Shown one piece after another: positions 1 through 24,035 of a DNA stretch of 64,000 nt. Below the pieces are notes generated by a model, which saw only the letters and a list, made by a program, of their open reading frames with translations, ran no database searches and was not told where the DNA came from. Origin of the DNA: Batillaria attramentaria (taxonomy: Eukaryota > Mollusca > Gastropoda > Batillariidae); contig JACVVK020000375.1 of the NCBI GenBank assembly GCA_018292915.2, positions 62,001 to 126,000 on the forward strand, written 5' to 3'. Numbering within the stretch: position 1 is the first letter of the stretch; every line of letters begins with the position of its first letter. A program made the position numbers and the translations under genes.

Positions 1-226
1 AATATTGTTTTCTGCACATTTAGGTGAGGAACTGTTATCTGAGAAAAGGACGTAAGCACTTTTTCAGAACCATCACACTTAAACCCAATGGTATTTGTTC
101 ACAGGAAAATTTCCGTGGCAATAGATTTTAGTGCCAGTACTTAGTAGTAACATCAAATGCTTTAGACGAGGTATATGCACTGCTCACTGTTAATGATCGT
201 TCTACCATTTTGATTTGTTTTTTCAG

Positions 227-10455
<10,229 letters not shown>

Positions 10456-12187
10456 CAAGTGAAAGACATAGACCCGTGGCGTGCTCTTTCTGTTCCTAAA
10501 CCCTTCCATCTCTTACTCAACAAATGCCTCGTCCTCATACAGTCATCAGAGCATCGTCATTACGGAATTGTGACATGACTGTATTTTGAGAAGAGCACAG
10601 GATAAATTTATGTGCTATGCACGTCTTCATCCAGTGCAGTTCTCAAAATCCAGTTTAGCCAAAATTCCACGATGTGGATATGCTGCCTTATACCCCCAGC
10701 AAGACAACAAATGCAGCTGAACGTTACAGCTTTCATCCCAGAGAACCAGGCGAGGATGACACAAAGGTAATGCAGTGTAGTGGGGACCTAAAGCACAAGA
10801 GAGTACGAGCTGAAGCTGCAGCTGTTGCCTTCCACGATCACCTTGCAGGAAATTCCTGCCCGCGCTTCTGTCTGCCCGCTAATAGGGTGTTGCTGCAGAT
10901 TGTGCCCATGCTTTGTGAGGTTACGTCACCAAGGACGTTTGTTTTGTATTTGTCATGCTGAGCCACCCTTGTATTTTTTTTTTCCCATGAGAAGTAGCGA
11001 TACTGGGGATGATAAGACCGCACAGGACGAGTCTGTGGTCATTGTGATTGTGTATGATACATGCCTTTTCTGTGAGTTAAGTTGATTGTGAGACAAAGTG
11101 ATTATGATGATGCTGTTTACATGCGTACAGACGAGTGTGATAGTATGTGTGCGAGCTCTGTGTGTTTGGGTGTGTAGAGAGAGCGAGCGATGGATAGAGT
11201 GAAAGCCATATCCCAGTTTTGTTTTCTAGTGTTGTAAGTTGCATTATTTTTCATGTCTGGTTGTTTCTGACCGACTTTCGTCTCCATGTAGGTTGCCCTA
11301 CTTTAGGGCAGTTTCTATATTGGTGGAGAGCATTGTGTGGTCAGTGAAGATGTGTTGCTTTGGAGTGAGTAACAAATCTGCAGTATAAAAATTGACGTTA
11401 ACTGGATCCCAGCTCTACTGTCTAGTGAATTTTCCGATAGCACATCAGGGTAATGTGTGTCTTCATGTTAGTCATGCTAGTCACTGGCACACTGTCACCA
11501 CTGTCATAGGAAAATTGTGGAAAGTGTCATCAGACGAATATTTTTCCAGAGCTTTTTTGTTTTTTTTCATCTTATTTTGTCCTAACTAGAACATCGCCCA
11601 TGTTTCAAAAACACTTTGGTTTATCACAAAGTTGCTGTGAAAATAACATCAGCATTACCTTCCTTGGTCTCATTTATCAGCGACTGCCCCACTTAACGTG
11701 CACATCATCAAATCATTGTTTTGTTTGGATGTGCATTGGACTCTGACCTGAAGGTAGCAACATGATACTACAGGCACGTGTGTAGATCCCGCTAGACCTG
11801 TGGAAGAGTAAGTGTGGATTGTCTCCACTTCGTAATATAAGCAGCCTTGATTTGGGGACAGTGCATAATGGTGTGTGGTTGGTACTTTGGTCAGAGTGAA
11901 AATATATCTCCTAATGAGGGTTGGGATTGTTTGAAAGAGAGCTAGGCATCATCAGCTTGTTTTGGTAATAATAGATTGAGAGAAGACTGTTGACTGACTG
12001 ATTCACCCCCCATTATTTATTGCATCCTTAATTACCACCGACACACATGGGTCGGCTTGACGTGTATCTACATCTGCCAAAACAGAGGACTGGACTCGGA
12101 TACGTGTACATATTTGTGAACTTCGAATCGATGCTTACAGTGTACAATTTATAATAATATAGTGTCTACTGTCATGTACTTGTTATG

Positions 12188-12193
12188 AATAAA
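12188..12193 (+). terminator. CUL2: CUL2 polyadenylation signal AATAAA
   Basis: Canonical AATAAA followed about 35 bases later by a GT-rich tract (TGTGTGTG from about 12223), the usual downstream element. It is the first convincing signal after the CUL2 stop; the exact cleavage position is inferred. Confidence 0.7.
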
Positions 12194-12210
12194 GATTGGT
12201 GAGATAAAAT

Positions 12211-13060
12211 GGAATCCATATTTGTGTGTGTGTGTGTGTGTGTTTAGTAGTGCAGTGGTCGTAAGGAAAGTGTGCAAGCAATTTGTTCTACACCTGAAAA
12301 AAACTGATGCACCACTATTTGTGTCTTGGAAATTCTTAAAGTAAGAGCGACATACATGTATTTGTATCAACACGGCATACTCCGATATGGGTGATCTGTC
12401 ATGCTATCGCTGAAACACAGACACAAATGCATGCACACACTCACTCCATCCATGAAACGAAAACCGGAACAATTATTTTCAGACAAATGTATTTCAAAAG
12501 TCCGAAAGTATGGGTTATAGTACCTGTTACAGTCTCTCAGCCTAAGCAATGGAAACTGCAATCAAGCAGGAGTCAGCGTGAAAGTCTGTATCCAATACAC
12601 ATGATATTTGAGTACGCAGTAAAAGTCAAAATGAAGCACTTGCACTCGAAGACCGGTTACGCAGCAACTGAAGATGGCACAACATGAGATTCAAGTTTTA
12701 AAAAAAAAAATTTCAACTGAAAGAGACTTAAAATATGACCATGGAAATATTGCATACTTTTTGTAAAACCCATCCACACACTGCAGTGATCGTGACTAGA
12801 AATAGTAATGGCTACTGGCATACAATACATTTATGACAAAAAAATCATTTGTCCCTTTCAAAATTAAGGAAGTATATCCTGTCCAAACTCAGACCTGGAA
12901 GGGAAGATGGGGTGGTGATGGATACAAACAGGTATATATGTATGCCTGTTCTGTACAGGTAAGCACCAAAACAAACATAAAAAACCCCACACAAAACAGT
13001 AAGTTAATACTAAAGCAGTGAAATTCGAAAAAAATTTATACGGAGGCCTATTTTTCTGAC
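12211..13060. other. Spacer between converging CUL2 and MRL gene 3' ends
   Basis: About 850 bases between the inferred cleavage sites. Holds a short (TG)n at 12223-12242 and otherwise plain AT-rich sequence with A runs. No gene seen. Confidence 0.55.
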
Positions 13061-13077
13061 GTTTGCACTTTGCTAAT

Positions 13078-13083
13078 TTTATT
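13078..13083 (-). terminator. RAPH1: Candidate MRL gene polyadenylation signal
   Basis: TTTATT on plus is AATAAA on minus. It was the only canonical hexamer found by eye between the stop at 17176 and the CUL2 3' end. It implies a 3' UTR of about 4.1 kb. Transcript data could move it. Confidence 0.4.
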
Positions 13084-14320
13084 TTGTTCTGTTTTGTTCA
13101 GATCTTATTGTAAAGATCAAGGTGGAATGTCGACCAGCAATTTTTTGATGCGCTGGCCAGTCATGTGCTACATATATAATTATGTGCATGCATTATCATT
13201 TGCAAAAACCAAAAAAGGCTTTAACCAGTACCACACCTTTGACATTCAAAAGCCCCATGTAAATATAATTTCTTTTGTGCAGCTCTGAATTGTAGTATGA
13301 GCAATGCAGAAACGTCTTGTTCAAATGTCACTTACTAGTAAAGGCACGTTATAAACCTAGGATATTTACATGGTTGCCACAACTAACAAAAAACATTTAA
13401 TTTAAAAATTCAGGACTGCTCATTTAAAAAAAAAAAAAAAAAGCATTTCAGTATATACGTTAACTACGTGCGTACTACACAATTAGCTTTTACTCGTACA
13501 CAATGGTTTTCAATGGTCTCACCCATGTGAATTTTAATCACAATTATATGTACAGAAAGGTCGAACGTAACAGAAGTTATTTCCCCTTTCCAGACGGTCC
13601 ACTGGCTAAGTAAGGACTGTGCTTTCAACGGTAAACAAAGCGATTACCGGTATATATTTCTTTGGTAATCCCAAGTTACTGGATGAATTGTACAATGACT
13701 AGAACTATCAGTTACAAACTTTGGCCTTAGCACCAGGCATAATGCTGCATACAAATCTGGAACACAGGTATTTGGCAGGCTGGGGAATTGCAGAGGGAAA
13801 AAAAAAGACTGAAACCTAGGACAAGGTGCAGAGGCAGTGCCCTGCTGGGGAACACACGGGCAATGCCCCATTTAAGCAATTTTAGCATTTCTACAGGCAT
13901 TTCGTAGCCACTCCTGGCAGCCCAATGAAAAATACTGCCTTGATACTGACCATATGCAAGTCTTCAAAAATGAAGTTAAACTGTTCCATATGACATTACA
14001 ATGTCTCATGATAGTGTGTGCACCCTTTTTCCTCGTACCTTTTCTTTGACCAAAACTCAGGGGTTTTTTTTTTGACTGAAAGGATAGGAAATTTGGCTGA
14101 AAATTGCCAAATGTCTGAAAATTCCCCAGCCTGATTTGGGGGTGGGGGTGGGGGTGGTTGGGGTCAAAAACACATGCACATACCACTGCACACCAGCTGA
14201 AGTGGACCGTACTTTGTACAAAGCGAGAAATAAGGATTCAGTGGCAAATATGGAACTGAAAAGAGGCACTAATATCATTGGTAAAGTCTATTTTCTTTAG
14301 TCTGAGACTTTTTCCTCAAA

Positions 14321-14466
14321 TACAAGCATAATATAGAACTGTGTTTAACATGTTTTACAGTTTCTTGAATTATGGGTCACTGTGTCTCACAATACAAGCA
14401 ATAATATAGAACTGTTTTCACATGTTTTACAGTTTCTTGAATTATGGGTCACTGTGTCTCACAATA
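14321..14466. repeat. 72-bp tandem duplication
   Basis: TACAAGCA at 14321 and 14393 begins two nearly identical copies that include TTTTACAGTTTCTTGAATTA and GGGTCACTGTGTCTCACAAT. They differ by small indels. Confidence 0.9.
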
Positions 14467-14936
14467 AAAGAAACTGTAAACTGCACTTGAATACTTCTCA
14501 TTAGTTCATAATTCTTTGATGCAGCTGGCTGGAAATGAATAAAGTTTGGTGTAAATTAAACTGTTCCCGGTTGGTGCTACTCTCGGCATTTCCATGTACA
14601 TATGTGACAACCATTTACTGCACTAGTATGACTGTGCAATATACATGCACGGTTTAATATCAGAAAGATACTTGACTAGACTCTGGCTGAATCTGATTGT
14701 GACAGCTTAATATGAGTTACAAATCTGCCCAGAAACTGGCTGAATCTGACAGTGATGAACACACTATGTGCGACCACTGAAATCACACAAAGAAAGAAAA
14801 GGAAAACAAGAAATTACATTCAGACTGACTGAAAAGTTTGGATACATGTACACAGAGTGTATGGCTACTGAAACTGGCAAGTACACATCAACTACATTAA
14901 GAACCACCGCTGAGGGTTGGCTCAAGTTTTTGTTAT

Positions 14937-15008
<72 letters not shown>
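14937..15008. repeat. (GT)n microsatellite
   Basis: About 72 bases of GT with one TT interruption near 14969. Confidence 0.95.
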
Positions 15009-15012
<4 letters not shown>

Positions 15013-17175
15013 AACCTGTTGTGCAACAACTGCTATGACTTGCTGCCTGACAGTTTCTTACCAATATATAAGTACTACATGTATCAACTGAAAAAATACT
15101 AAAAATAATGCCCTGCTGCCTATAAATGGGCTACACAAGAGATACGGAAAAGATGTGAGACGCTGATTATTCTGTTGTTTTCACTTCTGCCTAGTCTTTT
15201 GCCATCTTGGAAACACCAATTTCAAAGTAATGGAAGTACAAATTATCTCAAACTGCTAAACAAAATTTCAAAAGAGAAACTGTTCACAATTTTGTCATGG
15301 AAAATATAAAAAGCACACAAAGAAAAATAAACTTATTTGGCACCGTCTGATCAAAGGTTAAATAAATTATGATGGACACCAAGTCCAAAGCACACTGATT
15401 AATAAGCAAACAAAGTCATTATGAAATTAAATTATGCTGCAGAAATGTTGCAACTTGTCAACATTTTGATTTTTTCATTTGTTCAAAAGGCGTACTGTCA
15501 AAAATTAGATTTCAACACAAAGAAATTAATCATACAAATGACTAGAAAAATGTTTCCAGAAAGAACGGGGAAACAACTCTGGACACTGGAAAAACCAAGT
15601 CATAAAGGTAGGATTTACCTAGCAACTGAAAACAGTCACACGTTTGGGAAAAAACAACGGAAAGTTCAGGGATGAAAAGATGAGACCGTTTCACGTACTT
15701 TCTTCAGAATTTTGAAGCGCAGAGCACGAAAGGAGAGTACAGCACAGGTTGAATAATAATAATAAAAAAAACCAAGCAAATAAACAAGAAACACAAGTCC
15801 CTACAGTAAACACAATACCCTGATATCTAAAATCACCACCTACAGCTTGGCGCTGTAAAACTGCAGCACAGCCTTGTCAAAATTTGGAGACAGACTTGCC
15901 GGTGGGAAAAAGTACATGTACCTTCTTTGACATGTCATTCAGTTTCCCCTGCACTTCACTGGTCCCTCGGTTTTGTTGTTGTTACATGATGCTGGAAATG
16001 ACTAGATGTATGTCGTATGAGGGGTAGCAGCTAGACCATACACAAACCAAGATTTTAACCTGCAACAAATTCTGCTGGATAAAGTGCAGTGTTCTAGTTC
16101 TACCAAGCGGCAGGCGCAGGTTTTCTGCTTGTAACTGAATCATCAGCTTCCAACTATCCAAGCAAATTAATGGTTACAAGACCTTAACAACTTGCGTTTC
16201 GGTTGCGTACAAAACTGTTGGCACTAACTACCAAAGGTCTCAGTAATACAACCGAGACATGGAGGGAAAAGTGATTGTAGTGTTCTCTTTGGGTTGGACT
16301 AGAACAGCATTATACAGCAAATGAAACTCAACTAGGATTAAGTATCCTCTGATGGATGACATGAAATGATTTTTTTTTATATAATACTGTATTGTACAAT
16401 GATACTGGATATTGTACAGTCATGACTCATTAGGTCACATCACATGACAAAAAAAAATTCCATGCATCAGGCTGAATGCATTTAGGCGACTAGGTGATTT
16501 CCCTTTCCATGACCACTCACACATGCCAAATACATGTATATCAGTTTTAACGAGCTGTGTATGGTAAACACAAACACAACACTTCCACTGTGTTTAAAGT
16601 CTATTCACACCAGTCTTGTTCAAAGATTTTTCTCCTCTGTCTTGTCGTCTTTACTGACTGCGTTCAATGTCTCCTTTCCAACTAGATGCATTTTTTCACA
16701 ATCACTGTTTTCACTCCTTCCAGCAAACAAATCCTTCGAGAGTCAAACTATGATCAAGTTCTGCTTTCTTCTATCACAAACATTCCCACAAACAAGCAGC
16801 CGTCTGTACAAGATTAGCTATGGCAGGAATCACAAAAGCATAACTCAGATTAATTCTCACGGCACTCTTGTGGCATTCCAAAACAGGCATCAGGAGCTCC
16901 AATCACATCGCACGCAAGTCGTCGGCCGAGAAAAACAGACAACAGATAACATCTAAATCTACATCATCTGAAAAGACTACATCCCAGCGTAAATGCAATA
17001 CACTCAAGTTGAAATGCCGCTTGACCGATCAAGCGAGATGTCCCCAGCAGTTCTTTCCGCAGCTCCTCGCAGGTAATGATGTGCGCATATTGCTACACAC
17101 ACACAGATACTGAGAATGGGCAAAGGCTACCGCTGCTAAGGCAGTACTTCGCATGCACTCCCACCAAAGCATTTT

Positions 17176-19313
17176 TCAGTGCGACTGTGACAAGTGCGTG
17201 TCTTTACTTCGTTTGGGCGGTGGCGGCGGCAGCCGCTGTTGTTTTTTACCGTTTGTTTTATGGGGAGCAGTGTTGCTATGGGTGGGAACAGCAGCAGTGT
17301 TGGTGTTGGTGTGAGCGTCGGGCAGACCCGCCAGCAGTTCAGGAGGGGGCGGTGGAAGCTCGTTAATGTCCAAAATACCTTCAAAGTTCTCGTATATCGG
17401 GTCTTGTATCGATGGGGTGGTCTGGCCGCTACTCTGTGGAGACGAGGCAGGCGGGGAAGCATCTCTCATACTGACTTTTGAAAACTCTGTTGACAGTCGT
17501 GTGGTGTCACTACGTTTGGGAGGGGGAGGAGGAGGGGCCTTCATCCTACCATCCTGCTTGTTGCTGCCACCTCCTTTGATGATGGCACTACCGGCAGATG
17601 CAGACCGTCTGTGATTGGCCGAGCTGTGTTGGCTGGGTGCATCGGGCACCTGCACATAAGAACGGGGTGGACTCGTCCCCATCCCAGGACCTTGTGGTCT
17701 CCTGGCCAACTCTCCCAGATACGGTAAGTTGTTTGGGGACCCAGAACACGAGGGTCCGTCTCCTTCGATAAATCCACTGTCAGACGGAGATGGTCCGTTG
17801 TTAGGGTGCGACGGGCCCATACCCAACATGGGGGAGCCGGTGGAGGGGTGTTTGATGTGGGACACTTTATGAGGTGATCCCGACGATGGAAGCACCCCAA
17901 CTTCACTGCTGCCGTCCCCGTGTGGGGCATAACTTTGGGCGTAATGACCTGAAGGGCTTGACATGCTCTTTGTCAGCGTGGCTGGTGCGGAAGAACACAC
18001 AGGAGATACCGGTGATGCCGGTGAAGGTTCTCGCCCAGTGAGTCTGTGTGATGCAGGGCCGTTCACCGGTGACATGGGGCTGGATGCCGTTGATTTTGGC
18101 AGTGTTGGTGGCCCCACCTTCCCTGGCGGTGGAGGTGGTGGAGTTTGTTGCGGTAATGCTACAGCAGGTTTGGGCTTGACAAATGGTGGCGACTCTCCAT
18201 AGATACCCTGACTTGGTGCTGGCTGAGCAGGTACAGACTTTGGAAGCACAGGAGGAGGCTGCTGCTGCTGCTGTTGATGCTGCTGCTGCTTCTGAGCGAC
18301 GGGGGGAGGTGGGGGTGGACCCGATGGTTTGGGGGCAGTTGGCGGTGAGATTTTTTGTGACACTGGTGGGGGCGAGGTGGGAGGCTGCCCCTGGAACTGT
18401 GGTGGAGGCGGAAGGACTTCCTCAAGAGGCATGTAATCTGACGGAGGCAAGCCACCGTAACTGTTCACACCTGGTGGCATTCCTTCACACTCATTTACAC
18501 CTGAATGTGGCGAGGGTCCCTGAGGGGCTGCAGGGCGCGTGATGGTGGCATACAATGCCATGTCTGCAGAGTACTGCTGCTGTTGCTGTTGTTGTTGTTG
18601 CTGTTTGTAATGGGGCTGCTGTATCTGCTGGTAGTGAGACAAGCCACCGGAGTACAAATAGGGATCTTCAGCAGTGTAGTAGCCCCCTCCCTGCGATACC
18701 TCCGGTACTGACGCCATAGCCTCCATGCCACCTTGACACTCATCCACCCAGTGCTGGGTGCCCGAATGTCGTGACAGTGGGGACATGGGCACGGGACTCC
18801 CCTCGTGCGAGTGCCGCCTGGCCATAGTTGGGGGAGACATTGGCATACCACCTCCACAACCATTCATCCGTGAATGAGGGGTCCGACCGCTGCCAGCATC
18901 CGACCCGCGGCGATCGGTCATGGACGATCGCCTGCGTTCCCCGCGTGTGAAATGTTGCCGCGAAGATGTTGATGAAGCTGATGACAGAGATGATGTTTCG
19001 TCCAGCCCGAACCCATCACCACTAGGGCTCCCGCTGTCAAAACTCAGCTGGTTCATCTCCGTCAGCAAGCGAGTGGTTTCCGTGGTGACGGGCAGCTTGG
19101 GCCTCAGTTTGCCTCGCAGCGTGTTGGCCATGGTGTGGCGCCCCTCCCCGCTGGAGTTGGAATCCTCGGAAGAATCGGTGGATGCCGAGACGATGGAGTC
19201 CCGATGTTTGGCGACCACCAGCTGCTCGCTGGAGTCTGTGATGATGCAGTGGGTGGTGCTGAAAGACACTCGCTTGGTGGGGGTCTTGTGGCCTGCGCTC
19301 ACCTCGATACCAC
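17176..19313 (-). CDS. RAPH1: MRL gene last exon, proline-rich tail
   Basis: 2138 bases, acceptor TATCACCAG, two bases completing a Gly codon, then about 711 codons and stop. Starts [18 protein letters not shown]. Contains a polyglutamine run (about 18565-18605), many PPxP and PPPPPP stretches, and three LPPPP motifs ([29 protein letters not shown]) of the type bound by EVH1 and SH3 domains. [12 protein letters not shown] and the final [17 protein letters not shown] resemble the lamellipodin C-terminus. No FPPPP motif was seen. Confidence 0.92.
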
Positions 19314-19491
19314 CTGGTGATACAGAGAAAACCAGTGTGAACTCTCCATATCACTTTCATTTGTGTGGTCTGTGCTTATTCCAGTACTACATGAAAACAG
19401 TGATAAATTTAGTGTGACTTATCAGTGGTTCTGTTCATCTCACAAACCAGTTTGTGGAACTAAATATCACTTTTGAAGTGTCTACCTATCC

Positions 19492-19537
<46 letters not shown>

Positions 19538-22500
19538 AATCAAGTGAACCCTGCAGCTAATGTGGTTTCAACTGTGCATCTGGTAATAATAAAACAAAAG
19601 CACTGTTCTAATACAACTGTTTGTGTTTGTGCAACCTTACCCGTGGTACAGCCTGACACAAAAGAAATGTGAAATGACAAATTCACATGAACAAAAGGCC
19701 TTTTCTTACCTTCTGACCCCTTGCGATGAGGAACTGGTGCAACCTCGATCCCCACCACTTCATTAGGATTGTGGCAGTCCGAGCCTAGTGCCACACTGTT
19801 GCGTACAAGACTTGTGTTGTGTACAGTAATGATGGAGTGATGGCTGGAGGGCTCCGGGACTGACAGTCGACTGTCTTGTAGCGACGACTGGTTCAGGGAC
19901 TGGTAGTGTTCGGGCAAGTGCCCACCTCCTGCTACTCTCGTCGTCGTGCCGCTGCTGGTGGGAGTGGGGTCAGTGCTGGTGGCCGTAGACTGTCGTAGAT
20001 CCCAAGTGGCGATCTCATGGTGAACCTGCTCGAAGTTGTGCAGCAGCTGTTTCCCAAGCTGTGAACATAGACAGTGGGACACAATCTGAAATGGACTTTG
20101 TCTTAAACAGCTTTAACACACTAATTTGAACCTTGTCTCATGACAGCTATAAGAGACGGACTGAATCACGCTTCAGCTGACAATAGCTACAGCACATTGA
20201 CTGAAACACAATTTGCCTCCTGCTAGCTGTGAGCATGGGCAAAGGGCAGGAAACTGAATCTGGAGTGTGTACCAATTTGACGAGAAGCACAAACTTCTGA
20301 CAAGGAAAGACGTGCCAGTCTGCATCAGCCTGAAAGCATTCATCAAACACACGAAACTCAGGAAGGAAACGACTGGCACACTCAGTCACAAAGACCGGTT
20401 ACGGAAATATGGAAAATTATCACAGACTGATTTAGCAAATGCAAGAAAGGATCCCACTGATATCTGCCATCAGAGAAGTTTATAACAAAACTGTATAGAC
20501 AATCAGATGGGACCCTGGACAGGAAGGAGGTACTTTTCCTTACATCCATATACATGAGTAAGGAAGGAAATGACTACTTAAGTGACTATCCCTTACATAT
20601 TAATGGTAGGCGGAATTGGGCACATAAGGCATGTCACCTCAGAGTAAATAATTAGTACTTAATTTATTAGATCGTGATAATCATGATCTAATAAATGGAT
20701 GTCAAGCCTCCAGGGAACTCAAGCTAATCTATATCCATGAACATGACCAATAATCGTGATAATCATGATCTAATAAATGGATAAGTCAAGCCTCAAGGGA
20801 ACTCAAGCTAATCTATATCCATGAACATGACCAATAATCGTGATAATCATGATGTAATAAATGGATGTCAAGCCTCCAGGGAACTCAAGCTAATCTATAT
20901 CCATGAACATGACCAATAATCGTGATAATCATGATCTAATAAATGGATGTCAAGCCTCCAGGGAACTCAAGCTAATCTATATCCATGAACATGACCAATA
21001 ATCGTGATAATCATGATGTAATAAATGGATGTCAAGCCTCCAGGGAACTCAAGCTAATCTATATCCATGAACATGACCAATAATCGTGATAATCATGATG
21101 TAATAAATGGATGTCAAGCCTCCAGGGAACTCAAGCTAATCTATATCCATGAGCATGACCAATAATCGTGATAATCATGATCTAATAAATGGATGTCAAG
21201 CCTCCAGGGAACTCAAGCTAATCTATATCCATGAACATGACCAATAATCGTGATAATCATGATGTAATAAATGGATGTCAAGCCTCCAGGGAACTCAAGC
21301 TAATCTATATCCATGAGCATGACCAATAATCGTGATAATCATGATCTAATAAATGGATGTCAAGCCTCCAGGGAACTCAAGCTAATCTATATCCATGAAC
21401 ATGACCAATAATCGTGATAATCATGATCTAATAAATGGATAAGTCAAGCCTCAAGGGAACTCAAGCTAATCTATATCCATGAACATGACCAATAATCTGA
21501 ATGATCATGATTGTATTAGGCCCTAGCGGATTTTTCAGACTACATGTAATCACAGTTTGTTGCATCACATCCACGTGTAAATAATTAGATCTACCTCTTA
21601 CCCGAGTATCGATATCGAAACTGCAATTGACTGCAACTATGCCTAAAAGTAATTACAGAAACCTGCACTTTCCATATCAATACCTGCGACCAAGAACTTG
21701 AGTTATGATGTGTGATTGCATTCTCTCATTGGTCACAATTATCATCTAGGTGACGGTTGTTACGGACTACTGTCTCATTTCAAATGCTTGAACTGGCTGC
21801 AGTCATGAGGATTGAGGCGTAATTATTACCATCTAGACCTTAATTCCCTTATGTGTGTCTAATTCTGCCCACCATAGCACACCGGAAACTTATTTCCAGC
21901 TCCACATCTCATCCGAAACTGAGGACACTGCCACTTTTGATTACCCAAACGTGTAAATAGACAGCGAGCTAAGTGTGGAAATTCCTACACAATTTGGTTA
22001 CACTATTTTGTTCATCCTTTGTCAGCTGTAAATTGGTGCAAACAGCTTGAGCCATTTGCTGTGTTGAAGTCTTTACGCATCTGCTCTGTAAATTACAGTA
22101 CTGAAATGCCCTGACGGTGCAAGATGAAAACTGAATGGAGTTGATGTGTAGCAGACATATATATATATACTTCTTCTAACGTTGGCCACTTTAAGTGCAT
22201 GTGAAAATGCTAACGAAGATACATTTCTCTTCTGGAAATTCACACTTTCCTCCTTCAACGTTATAAATAACAGGTGGAAAGAGTGGTACTGCACTGCATT
22301 GACGCGCCAGTCCAAGGGGAAGCAACCCAATTTTTTTCCAGAAAGGAACATTCACACATCGCATCTGACATATATATCACCTGCTCGTATCTGAATGAGA
22401 GTGCATTCACAGACATACAACTTACGAGCTGCAACCACCACGACAACCAAGCTAAAAATCAATTTTAAGCTGCGCTTTTGCATAGAAATAAAAGAGGAAT

Positions 22501-22903
22501 TCTGATTTTCTGTCTGTGCAAAGCCAGCAGACAGGGAAAGTTACTTCAGACCTGACACCTGCAGCTGAAAATCAATAAGTTCAGACAAAACTGTCCTTTA
22601 CATGCCGCTAGTCTCGCAGGCAGCATCAGGAATCGACTTCAGTCTTGCATTCTGACACCACTGATACGTCTGTAAGTGAGCCTGCAATCTCACTAGCATG
22701 GCTGGAGCTGGCTTTTTGTTAGTTATCTGCATACGAACGGCTAAACCGCCCCTCTAAATTTGCATACAAACGGCTAAACCGCCTTTCTAAATCTGCAATG
22801 ACGACAATGCGTCGTCTGTTTTTCTGAGGATGGACGATCAGGTACAGATTCCTTTCTTCTACATTGTCTCAGCTACTGCTACACTGTAGTCTAAAACACA
22901 CAC

Positions 22904-22950
<47 letters not shown>

Positions 22951-23030
22951 GCTGACTCTCTCTCTCTCTCTCTGTGACATGCACAGACTGAGAGACAGAG
23001 TGGTTTTCAATAAGAATCTGTCCTTCAGTT

Positions 23031-23096
<66 letters not shown>

Positions 23097-23987
23097 TTCT
23101 GTAGTCATACAGTAGTGAGTACACGTAGCAGAAATCCAGCACTCACCAGTCAGCCTTGAACCCTACCCGGTACACATCCCTGCACCCTACATGCCGGCTA
23201 GACCACCACTCACAGCTGACCGCCGGGAGAAAGCTCCAAACTGCTAAAGCATTCAAACCCTCACAAGACTGATGCCCTGGCTTCCTTCTGACCTCGCGTC
23301 CATTTCAATACATCATTAACAGACACCCCCACCCCCTCCCCTCTAAACCCCTGAAAATCCAAGAAAAACACTGACACACACACACACGCGCTCAGTTCCC
23401 TTCACAATGGTGCCGCCGCAGACAGCATGCAAGTCCCACTCTCAGCGCTGCGCACGGCCAACGCTTGAGAGGGGGTATGATTCACCGCTGGGCCTAACTG
23501 ACAATGGCTCATTAACATTCAGGCCTTGTAACGATTAAATGTCTGCTGGTCCTAGCGGGAAATCCGGAGAGAAACAGAAAAAGGGTAGAGCTGAATCATA
23601 GGTACTGCTCTGACTTCCCCGTCAACAGTACGGTTTTTGATAGGATAGTCGTAATACTAATAGTGATATAAGTAACCTCCACGGATACATCAGCAGTGGT
23701 GTCAGCAACATCACGATAATTGTAATAGCGCTCAGCCTGCGTTTTCTCACAACGCTCTCCAGTTAACTCTTTGACTGCATGGTGTAACGGTTAGGTCTAC
23801 CACAACCAGCTGCAGAATGAAATTCTCATAGCTCCGGGTCTTGTCTTTTCTCGAGTTTTGATTGTGTGCTTGTGTGAGATGTCCTACTAACTCAGACTCA
23901 GTTTCTTTGGTATTTTTAAGTGTGTAATGTGAACGGACAGACAGTGCGTTTACTGAGGTTTATCCTTTGTCATTTCTACTCAGTCAT

Positions 23988-24035
<48 letters not shown>

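Larger units (their letters stand above)
13084..17175 (-). other. RAPH1: Probable 3' UTR of the MRL gene
   Basis: About 4 kb of AT-rich sequence with no supported exon on either strand. It contains a 72-bp tandem duplication (14321-14466), a long (GT)n (14937-15008) and poly(A) runs, but few transposon relics compared with the introns, which fits a transcribed UTR. The assignment rests on the single candidate poly(A) signal. Confidence 0.4.

Noticed and set aside
14768..15102. Cys/Val repeat frames across GT microsatellites (also at 22.9, 46.9, 49.4 kb)
   Set aside because: Pure translations of (GT)n/(CA)n tracts.
16534..16956. 140-codon plus-strand frame
   Set aside because: Antisense to the inferred MRL 3' UTR, with no family resemblance, Kozak support or splice partners.
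20665..21505. CRISPR-like appearance of regularly spaced repeats (also 3145-3690 and 5641-5962)
   Set aside because: Units are contiguous tandem repeats without unique spacers, in introns of animal genes; no cas genes.
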